64,000 nt of DNA from Parasponia andersonii. Taxonomy: Eukaryota > Streptophyta > Magnoliopsida > Rosales > Cannabaceae. The first letter of the stretch is position 1. Each line of letters starts with the position of its first letter. The DNA lies in contig JXTB01000162.1 in assembly GCA_002914805.1 (NCBI GenBank), forward strand, positions 145,908-209,907, written 5' to 3'. The translations under genes and the position numbers were made by a program. Of this stretch, positions 54,501 through 64,000 are shown one piece after another. Under the pieces are notes generated by a model that saw nothing but the letters and a program-made list of their open reading frames with translations, was not told where the DNA came from and ran no database searches.

Positions 54501-56380
54501 GATTTATGAAATTATTAGAGTAATGACCTTTTTTCACAAATTATTAAAATTTTAATATAAATATTTCTTGTGTAAAGTGCATAGTTTAATAATTATGACT
54601 AAAATGAGATTTTGTCTCATAAAAATAAATTATTTCTAGTAATATGGTTTGTCCATAACTATTTTATGTTTAAAAAACTAATAATTTGTGATAAATAGGT
54701 CATTGTTATAACAATTACATAATTCAATAGTTGTTACTGTATAATTTGAAAATTTAGGGGTACAAAATGATACAATGAATATAAATTAAAGATTATTACT
54801 ATATTTAACCATTTATTTTAAGCTCCAATATCTAATACATATAATAAATTAGATATTTTTTTTCATTTTTTATGATTATCGTTCATTTGTTTTATTTTTT
54901 GAAAGGAGAAAATCATATTTATCCTCGATTTTAATTAACTTATGTATTATTAGTCCATATTTTATTTGTGAGAGTGTGTGTGAGCTTTATTCTTAAGTTG
55001 TTTGAATGATATTAAGAGTCTTGAATTATATTTGTTGTGATATTTTTCTCTTGGATTTTCAACTTATATAAGAATGGTTATTAAATTATATAATTATTAC
55101 AATAATGATCATTTTGTCATAAATTATTAAATATTTAACAGAATTTAATCACTACATAGCACATAATTTGGTAATAATGATTTAAAAAAAAGATTTTAAA
55201 TCTTTAACTTATATAATAGACTACCAAGATTTATGAAATTATTACAGTAATGACCTTTTTTCACAAATTTTTAAATTTTTAATATAAATACATCTTGTGC
55301 AAAATGCACAGTTTAATAATTATGACTAAAATGAGATTTTGACTCATAAAAATAAATTATTTCTAGTTATATGGTTTGTCCACAACTATTTTGTGTTAAA
55401 AAACTAATAATTTGTGATAAATAGGTCATTGTTATAATAATTGCATAATTCAAGAGTTGTTATTGTATAAGTTGAAAATTTAGGGGTACAAAATGATACA
55501 ATGGATATAAATTAAGGACCATTATTATATTTAACCATTTATTTTAAGTTCCAATGTCTAATACATAGAATAAATTATATTTTTTTTTTCATTTTTTATG
55601 ATTATAGTTCATTCGTTTTATTTTTCGATAGGAAAAAATCATATTTATCCTCGATTTTAATTAACTTATGTATTATTAGTCCATTTTTTATTTGTGAGAG
55701 TGTGTTTGGGCATTGTTCTTAAGTTGTTTGAATGATATTAATAGTTTTGAATTATATTTGTTGTGCTATTTTTCTTTTAGATTTTCAACTTATATAATAA
55801 TGGTTATTAAATTATATAATTATTACAATAATGATCATTTTGTCATAAATTATTAAATATTTAATATAATTTAATCACTATACAGCACACGGTTTGGTAA
55901 TTATGATAAAAAATAAGATTTTAAATTTTTAACTTATATAATAGACTACCAAGATTTATGAAATTATTACAGCAATGATCTTTTTCACAAATTATTAAAT
56001 TATTAATATAAATACATTTTATGCAAAGTGCAAGAGTTTAATAATTATGACTAAAATGAGATTTTGACTCATAAAAATAAATTATTTCTAGTTATATGGT
56101 TTGTCCAAAACTATTTTGTGTTAAAAAACTAACATTTTGTGATAAATAGGTCATTGTTATAATAATTACATAATTCAAAAGTTGTTATTATATACAAAAT
56201 GATACCATGAATATAAATTAAGGACCATTACTATATTTAACCCTTTATTTTAAGTTCCAATGTCTAATACATAGAATAATTTAGATTTTTTTTTTCATTT
56301 TTTATGATTATAGTTCATTTGTAGAATAAATTAGATTTTTTCATTTTTTATGATTATAGTTCTTTAGTCTTATTTTTCAA
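51540..56380. repeat. 727-bp tandem array, about four copies, interrupted
   Basis: The marker GTGAGAGTGTGT recurs at 51644, 54239, 54968 and 55694, giving periods of 729 and 726 bp for the last three units. The gap between the first two (2595 bp) equals one unit of 727 bp plus the 1863-bp insertion and its 5-bp target duplication at 52200-54072. Units share GATTTTCAACTTATATAAKA, AGACTACYAAGATTTATGAA and TTAAGTTCCAATGTCTAATA. The repeat is AT-rich and non-coding. Short partial repeats of ATTTTTTATGATTATAGTTC close the array near 56290-56365. Confidence 0.92.
52205..54067 (-). mobile_element. Solo-LTR-like insertion in the tandem array
   Basis: This 1863-bp segment is absent from the other repeat units. 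On the minus strand it runs TGTAAAAATCCGGATTTTGG to GGTTTTGGGTCATGATA, i.e. TGT to ATA, one transition from the usual TG to CA. ATTAC at 52200-52204 and 54068-54072 is a perfect 5-bp duplication. Read as an 8-bp repeat (ATTACTAT) it would instead suggest another class. A CT-rich stretch and a GC-rich part (about 52900-53100 and 53450-53880) resemble plant LTRs. There is no coding domain; the open frames inside are not credible. One ambiguous base lies at 53612. Confidence 0.6.
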
Positions 56381-59363
56381 GTGCTACTTGTCTTGATTTA
56401 ACAAAATATATTTCTAGGTAGACAATAAATTTTGTAAGGTAGAGAATCATGCCCAAGTCTGTTGAATGTATTATTTCAATCTATTGAATGAAATGATAAG
56501 CTTTCACAAAAAAAAAAAAAAAAAGTAAAATAAATCTACATATATTTGCATTGTTAAGGACAATTGTCATATACTATAAGATTATAGAAATATGTATACA
56601 TATCTCCCTGAATTATGTACAGTATCTTAATATGCTTTTTGTTGATAACAAAAGTTGGCATAACAACATGATTGATAGTTTTTAAAGAAAATTAGAGATT
56701 AAAGGGGAAATAGAAAAGACAATGATGAACACAGAGATTTTAGAGTGGTTTAACCTTTCAAATAAAGTGCCTATGTCTATTATAGTTGGTATTATTCTCT
56801 TAGTATACGGGTTACAAGAGAGCTTTTAGTATTCTTTTTTGGCTCAAAAGCCTTATATTTATAAGTATGAGGAAATAAGTTTATATTACAGATGAGATAT
56901 TTCAAATATCAAAAAAATTACAATAAATATAAATTTGAATTCGTATTTATTATCCCAATATCTAATAAAATCTTAATTTGAGTAATCGTATCTCTTAAAT
57001 TCCAAATCTAATTTCTAATATTTTGGAAATTTAAATTTTAGATAAAGAAAATGTGGGGATTAAAATTTATAAATTTGATGTACAGCAACTCTAAATCAAT
57101 AAAAGATTTAACTTTGCATCTGAACCACTGAGTTTGTCTTTCAAAGACAATCAAATTATAATAATACCTGCCATTTTGCGTATGTTTGAATAATAACAGT
57201 GAATATTTTAATAGTTTGAGTAAAGTTGAAACTTTTAATGGTTTGGGAACTCTGTTAGGCAAAAGTACAAAAGGATTTTGAAAGACAATAAAATTGTCAT
57301 ATCTGCTATGTTCCACGTGTTTGCCTATTGAAAATGAATATTTCAGTAGTTTGGGGGGAAAGTTAAAATTTTTAATGGTTTAGGAGTAAATCGAGATATT
57401 TTGTATAATTTGGAGTCAAACATAAAATAAACACCATCAATAACAGTAAGTATTTTTTTTTTAAAAGTAAATGGCATATTTCTTGTTACAAAACATTGAA
57501 ATACTTTTGTACATCATTCAGAAAAATAATTGATATATATATATATATATATTATTTTTGTTAAAAATGTGACATTCAGTTGAACTCGAACCAACCCATC
57601 GTGAATGATGAATCATTAAATCCACCCCTTCATTAAAGGGGATTTGTAGTAAGGTCTCATAGATAAGCATATCAATTGTGTTGCACTACATCTGATCACG
57701 GCTCATCACTCATGCCATATTTCTTGCGTGATGATCTTAAATATCTCTTACAAATAATAACATGGCAGCTCTTATCTTCTAATAATAATAATAATATTAC
57801 CTCCTTGATGAGGTGTCTTAATTCTAAAAGAAAATCTTTGACATGACTAGTCAACTATTACATCATTTAGTGGCTAATAACTTAGTAAATAATTTGGTAG
57901 TTAATTGACTTCCCTCAAAAAAAAAAAAAAAAAAAACCTTGTTAGTTGCCAGATAGTACTTACATATAGTACTATTATTTTCCAGTAAATTGAGAGGTTT
58001 ATGGATAAAAGACAATGTACTTTAAACGTACTACACTTATCATATATGGACCATACGTAAGTTTCTTATAATATGCAAATTTTTATTGTTCTAAAACTTT
58101 TGTTTATCTACGAGTTTCAGAAAAATGTGAAAACTCTGCTGTGTTTTAAGGGAGAATCTGAATAATAGAAAGGATGCATAAGAAAACCAACCGACAATTT
58201 TTTTTTTTTTTTTTAAAAACAGGACATAAAATAGTAAGTGTATCCAATAATGCACAGATACCAACCAAACATAGCCTAGAGAAATTCGGTTAAACTGATT
58301 AACTCATCCTTAATTTTGTTTAAAAAAAAACCTCAAACACTAACTAAACTTTACGAATTGAACTAGTAACCAAACAGACAAACAATAAAAATAAAATTTA
58401 AAAACAAAAAAAAAATAAAATTTTAAAAAATTTCTTTCTAAATTTGGTAAGAACATGAAGATTGAAAAAAAAAAGAATATTGAGAAGATTTTTGTTTTCT
58501 TGTATGTAACAGAATATAAATATATTATATATTATCATTTTGAATAGATTTTCCAACTTCCCAAATGAGAAAAATCGTTAGGACACTAAGGCTTCGTACC
58601 AAGGCCAGCGGGCACACCAGCAACCCTTTGTCCCCCAATCAATTCCCCACCCTTCCTCTCCAAAGCTTCCTCTTCAGCAAACATAATAGACAAAAAAATC
58701 ATTACAAAAAGAAATTAAGAAACCCTTCATCCCTTCCTTCCACTTGCACTTTCAAAAAAGACAGCTCTGTCCTCTCCATCCAAACCACCAATAAACCGCC
58801 CCCAAAACCTCAACCAAGCCTCTAATCGAAGGGGCATTTCGTAATTTCAACAGGATCCCGTTCTGTGTCCAACTCCAAAGGGGCCTCAGCCGGTTTGAAG
58901 GACACACTATTCCCACGAAGCTTAGCCCTTTCCCACGTGCGAGACACATTTGGCGGGTACGAAAACACAGTTCCAAATAAAATAAAAACAAAACAATTAT
59001 GAATTTTTTTTTTTTTTCTAAAAAGAGAAAAAAGAGGAAAGAGAGTGAGTGAGTGAGAGAGAGAGAGAGTGTGTCAGCAAGCCAAAAAGCCAATACCAGA
59101 CCGTACGGTCTTGGTGAGAGAGTAGAAGAGAGAGAGAGCTTAAGCTCCATTACTGTAAGATTATCTCTGTTCTGTCTCTCTATTTTAGCCGAAGAATCCC
59201 ACTCGATCGAGCTCTCGGATCTTTCTGGAAGACTCGAGAACATTGTAGAGTAAGTGCTGTAGGGAGTTTCGTTTTTTTTTTTTTTCCCGTTTTCGTGCAG
59301 TTTGGTTTTAGGGTGTACAGAGAAGGGGGAGGAAAAAAAAAACCCAAAATAAAGCCCATTTCC
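56381..59363. other. Intergenic DNA and 5' leader of the CCCH gene
   Basis: No gene is supported. 57532-57551 is an AT microsatellite. The final 300 bases (about 59040-59363) hold GA-rich runs such as GAGTGAGTGAGTGAGAGAGA and are probably the promoter and 5' UTR of the plus-strand CCCH gene. A GC-richer patch near 58570-58960 has open frames on both strands but no recognisable domain. Confidence 0.5.
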
Positions 59364-60113
59364 ATGGAGTTGTACGGTCGGAGCCCCGCGAGAAACGGGT
59401 CGAATCCCGGGCACCAGCAGGAATGGAGCCCGGATGGCGGCGAGACCGGGCTTGAAGGTACTACTACTCCTGGTACTATATATATATTAGTTTATTTTTC
59501 CTCTGCGCTTGAATTTTGATTGTTTCGGGTTTTTATAATTTGTCACGTTTAGAACGTGGGGGTTTTCTAGGGTTTTGAAATGCGGGGGTTGGTTCTGATT
59601 AGGGTTTTGACGTGATTTTTGGGTGTCGTTGTTTTGGGTGGGGTGGGGGGGGGGCGAAATTTGTAGAATCGATGTGGCAATTGGGGCTGACGAGCGGTGG
59701 CGGCGGAGGAGAATCGTACCCGGAGCGTCCCGGCGTGCCCAACTGCGTGTACTATATGCGAACCGGGTATTGTGGATATGGTAGCCGGTGCCGTTACAAC
59801 CATCCCCGTGATCGCGCTGCGGTAAATCCTAATTCAGTACTTGAGTTTTTGCTTAATGTGTCTGTCAGTGGTAGCTTCTGGAATAGCTTGTTTTCGGTTT
59901 CGGAACTCGACTGTTCATTCACAGTTAGCTGGTTAGATTGTTTATGATGCTCTTGTCTGAAATTGATGCTTTTATATGGGGTAGAGAGGCTCAGGAAAAT
60001 CAAATATAGTGCATTTATAGGGTGCATTTCGGGGTTTAATAGCTCAATATATGTGTGTTGTGGGCTCGGTGGAGTGTGGGTTCTTATCCTCAATTTGCCC
60101 CAAAGAATGTAAA

Positions 60114-60146
<33 letters not shown>

Positions 60147-60517
60147 NNNNNNNNNNNNNNNNNNNNNNNNNCTTGGTTTGGTTTTAATACTACACTTAGG
60201 TGGCGGCAGCTGTGAGAGCTACCGGGGAGTACCCAGAGCGAGTGGGAGAACCTGTATGTCAGGTAAAGTATTTCAGTCCACTTCTGGTCTTATTGATCGT
60301 TATCTTGATAATGTAGATATTTGGGAAGTCTGTAAAGATTTATCTTATTTTAGCTTCCTCTAATTTACTAATGGTTTTGTTGCTTAATGTACAGTATTAC
60401 TTAAAAACTGGGACCTGTAAATTTGGTGCGTCCTGCAAGTTCCACCATCCGAAACATGGAGGTGGATCTTTGAGCCAAGCTCCACTTAATTTTTATGGAT
60501 ACCCATTACGACCAGTT

Positions 60518-60556
<39 letters not shown>

Positions 60557-62994
60557 GCTCACACACACACACAAAACATATATATGGCTCATAAATTTCC
60601 GTTTTAACAGGGTGAGGCGGAGTGCTCCTACTATTTGAAAACGGGGCAGTGCAAATTTGGTGTAACTTGTAAATTCCATCATCCTCAACCTGCCGGCACC
60701 TCAGTGACGGCTTCTGCACCTCAATTTTATCCACCGGTGCAATCTCCTTCAGTTCCTATGCCTGACCAATTTGTGGGCCCATCCACAAGTATGAGGGTGG
60801 CTAGGCCTCCATTATTACCTGGCTCATATGTGCAAGGGGCTTATGGTCCTGTTCTATTTCCTCCTGGAATTGTTCCTATGCCTGGGTGGACTCCTTATTC
60901 GGTATGACAGATACTGATCTCAATGACATATGCTGAAATTAGAAACATGATAAACCCTATTGGTTGATGCCACAAATTCCATCCCCCCTAAACGTATTTT
61001 GATTGTGCCTCAAGTATATATATTTTGCTTGAATTATAGATTTTCAGAGTCGATGATACCATCACAGTTTCCATTGCTATTCCAGAACGGTACATGAGAT
61101 TTTCACCTGATACGGTTCCTGGAAGACCATAAATAAATCTGAGGACCGAATCAGTATTAAATTATCCTGATATGTTTATAAGATAGATAACGTCAAAATT
61201 TACCGTATGATCCCAAATTAGACCAATTGAATTCTATTTGTTTTGCTTTAATAATTTTAATAAATAATACTGATGGCATCATTGGTCATTTGTTGCAGGC
61301 ACCTGTAAGCCCTGTGCTATCTCCTGGTACTCAACCCACTGTGGGAGCAGCTTCTATGTATGGAGTAACACATCTACCTTCTTCAACAGCTGCGCTTGTG
61401 AGACCTTATTCCTCTTTACCATCTTCTATTGGCGCCTCAAGCAGTAGTCCAAAGGAACAAGCATTTCCTGAGAGGCCTGGAGAACCTGATTGTCTGTATT
61501 ATTTAAAAACAGGGGACTGTAAATTTGGATCATCATGTCGTTATCATCATCCACGTGATCGAGTTGTGCCGAGGACAAATTGTCTTCTCAGTCCAATGGG
61601 TTTCCCCTTGCGTCAGGTAGCCAAATCTATTCACCTGCTTATGTCGTTCTAAATATTAGAACTTATTTATCTCTGATTTGTCTCATTTTTTATTCTAATG
61701 GACCCTATATTTTAGCTTTTCAATCGGTCAATAAATTATGTTTGTATTTTAAAGGAGATTGTGTGCTGATGTCCAATATCATACAGATCCAGTGTTGGTT
61801 TTAATTAGTACAAGCTTGCCAGGACTGATTATCCGGACATTTGTATTCGTTCAACAAGTTAGGACACTTATTTGGCGAACAAGTTTAGGTTGAGAGTTTC
61901 AATGTGACCAGTCCAATAAACTGAATTATCTATTGTGAACTTCCAAGTGGGAAAGAAACAAAAAAAAAAAAAAAAAAAACCCCTGTTCATGCTCTCTATG
62001 TTCGATTATGATTAGCATATGTCCAGTTCTGTGGTTCAAATCTGTTGTTTCTATATCTTGTTCAGATGTTGCGATTTTTCGAATCAAAATACTTGAAATG
62101 CGGACATTATTTAGGTCAGTACAAATCAAATTCTTGTTTACTTCTTCTCGTTTGTGAACCAATTATAATGAAATGTTTTTATCCATCCACTAGGGCTTTG
62201 ATGTCAAACACTCTGTAGGGTACTGTAATGTCTGACTGCTAAGGTTGTGCTACAGATCTGAAACTAAATAGTACAGGAGGCATCTGCTCTTCTGATGCTA
62301 TGTCTGAGTTTTTGTTTTATGTTTTCAAACACCTGTCTTGTCTTCAAGGCATCATATTTGCATGCTTCTATGCTTGTGATATTCTTTTTGAGACAAATGT
62401 TAAAGCTAATGGCTACAAGCCTGTCAGCATTTATCTGAAAATATGTCATTGGGTTTCTTTTTTATTTTTTCATTACATTTATTTTATGTAAGAATTACGT
62501 TTTTTCTAGAGGTTGATATTTTCAGCAGTTAGTCTATTGTTATGAAGGTTCTATGCCTTCGATATTTTGTGCTTTCATTTGGGGACTTATTGTATGTGAT
62601 TTATGTTCTTAAACAACAGGGCGTACAACCTTGTACTTTCTACTTACAAAATGGGCATTGCAAGTTTGGAGCCTCATGTAAATTTGATCATCCAATGGGA
62701 ACTATGAGATATAGTCCATCAGCTTCTTCTCTAATTGATATGCCAGTTACACCGTATCCAGTTGGGTCATTATTAGCTACACTGGCTCCTTCATCAACAT
62801 CATCAGATCTTCATCCCGAATATTCATCCAGAATGCCCTCTTCTGGGAACACCTCAACTAGTTCGGTTGGTTTAATATTCTCACAGACAGTGCCTGTTTC
62901 ACTTTCCGACGTGCAACTTTCGACACAAAGTTCTGTCCCTTTGAGCAGTAGCAGAAGTACAAGACAAGGTGGTGAGGTTCGTCGTTCAAGCTAA
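59364..62994 (+). CDS. Five-finger CCCH zinc-finger protein (ZFN/C3H32-like)
   Basis: Plant non-tandem CCCH proteins of this type bind nucleic acids, mostly RNA, and act in post-transcriptional or transcriptional control. The model has 7 exons: 59364-59457, 59667-59821, 60200-60262, 60395-60514, 60611-60901, 61299-61616, 62620-62994. They sum to 1416 bp, 471 aa. Five fingers all have C-x8-C-x5-C-x3-H spacing: residues 58-77, 103-122, 149-168, 306-325 and 352-371, most as CxYYLKTGxCKFGxxCKFHH. Each is preceded by a PERxGxPxC-like or PLRxGExxC-like lead. Intron 3 falls inside the second finger, after C103-Q104. The start [20 protein letters not shown] and the layout, with a long Ser/Pro-rich linker between fingers 3 and 4, resemble Arabidopsis C3H32 and its close relatives. 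Intron 2 contains a sequence gap, and intron 4 starts with a (CT)n run. The Ser-rich tail has no domain I recognise. Confidence 0.93.
60119..60171. other. Poly-T run and assembly gap in intron 2 of the CCCH gene
   Basis: About 28 T residues are followed by 25 unknown bases (60147-60171). The gap most likely marks an unresolved homopolymer and does not touch an exon. Confidence 0.95.
60517..60554 (+). repeat. (CT)n microsatellite at the start of CCCH intron 4
   Basis: About 18 CT units begin 2-5 bases after the donor (GTTAAC at 60515), followed by a CA run (60560-60573). In the transcript it is a U/C-rich tract next to the 5' splice site. Confidence 0.9.
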
Positions 62995-64000
62995 TTTAAA
63001 CACAGGTCATTACTCCAATGTGATCTTTTGGGTTAGATTTCACCTGACATTATTATGTATGCTGTTTATATATCTCAGTAAATTTGTAGCGGTCAATTGT
63101 GCAAAGGTTTTACATCTCACATTGAAGGTCTATCAAACAACTCTGTTTAGCCTATACTAGGATAAGGATCATTTATGCTCATGTCGTCTATATGCAGCCA
63201 TCAATCGCCATCTCAAATAAGCTGCAAAGGCAAATCTCTCATGTACTGTTCCTCACTTCCAAGTATTTATGATAAGAAATCATTTATATCAGGTAAGGCA
63301 CAGACTTCATTGTCTTATATTTCAGTATTCTGGTCATTGTGTAATTGAAAGAATCGCCAGTTAGTTTGTTCTTGTCTTCCTGTTCTCCTATTCCGTAAAC
63401 CCTACTATATATATGAGTGCAATTATTTTTTAAGAATTGTTTACATTGATTCTTTTTTTTTAACCGTCTTGTTATCTTTTTTTTTTTTTATGTGGTTTGC
63501 ATCTCCAGTTTTTTTTTTTTTTTCAACAAGATACTCCAGTTTTTTTTTCCCTCAATGTATCTTGTTGAAAAATATATACGATTGGGAACAACTTAAATTT
63601 ACTTTAAAACTTTATTTTTTTTTTGGGAAAAAATTTTTGTTATGAACTTTGGACACTTATAAATAAGAGTGTAATAATTAAGTTATTATTATGCCAACTT
63701 GGATCATTTTTATTATTTTTTGTTTTTTTGTTTTTTTTTTCCCTTTCTTTTTTCACAACGAAAATATACCATTGAGCATGATTTTTATTCTTTTATTATT
63801 TTTTTGAATGTTCAAAATCTGAACACCAAAAATATGGAAAATCTGTTCTCGTATTTCAGATTCATACTTCAAGTTAAGGCTTCAGCTTGAGCCTGAAATA
63901 CACCGAGAAACCAATATGAAAAAAACTTGTAAGCCTACTTTCGCCAAATACATTCTATCATAGGTAAAGTGAGTTTTGTTGGCCCTTTATTAAAAGGCAC
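62995..64000. other. 3' flank of the CCCH gene
   Basis: About 62995-63400 is probably the 3' UTR. The rest is T-rich with long poly-T runs (63471-63490, 63510-63522, 63721-63740). I see no further gene up to the window end. Confidence 0.5.

Noticed and set aside
58565-59414. 86-codon plus-strand and 220-codon minus-strand frames upstream of the CCCH gene
   Set aside because: They overlap the GA-rich leader and promoter area, and the minus frame reads through the CCCH start exon. No conserved motifs.

Overview
This window is eukaryotic nuclear DNA from a flowering plant, almost certainly a eudicot. The genes are split by many short AT-rich GT-AG introns. The proteins match land-plant families (PEX6, chloroplast release factor APG3, an expanded-type mTERF, a five-finger CCCH protein). 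The intergenic DNA is very AT-rich and full of plant-type retroelements. I cannot name the species from sequence alone.

Layout. 1-6.6 kb: AT-rich intergenic DNA with small tandem duplications. 6.6-13.1 kb: PEX6, minus strand; I traced 16 exons giving an open 955-codon frame. 13.5 kb: tRNA-Ala(AGC), minus. 13.6-36 kb: a gene-poor transposon cluster. It holds SINEs, a MULE-like inverted-repeat element, a copia-like solo LTR (16.8-18.7 kb) and a 12.5-kb Ty3/gypsy element of the Tat type (19.5-32.0 kb, minus). The gypsy element carries decayed gag-pol, a 99-bp tandem array downstream of integrase and an antisense, apparently intron-containing extra gene. 36.1-37.3 kb: intronless mTERF gene, minus. 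39.3-44.8 kb: SPATA20/YyaL-type gene, minus, 15 exons, 806 codons. 46.6-50.8 kb: plastid release factor APG3, minus, 15 exons, 412 codons. 51.5-56.4 kb: a 727-bp tandem repeat interrupted by a 1.86-kb solo-LTR-like insertion. 59.4-63.0 kb: CCCH zinc-finger gene, plus, 7 exons, 471 codons.

The five protein genes are ordinary housekeeping or organelle genes: peroxisome import, plastid translation termination, organelle transcription, an organellar-type thioredoxin-fold protein and an RNA-binding protein. Nothing suggests they form a functional cluster. Each multi-exon model was accepted because the exon lengths sum to an open frame and every junction keeps the family alignment.

The most interesting material is in the repeats: the antisense gene and satellite-like array inside the Tat element, a set of SINEs sharing one 3' tail but having different tRNA-like heads (two with internal amplification, one of them of its B-box), the nested tandem array, and two GC-AG introns. 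I did not find a clearly new biological system. The antisense-gene/array part of the Tat element is the best candidate for follow-up.
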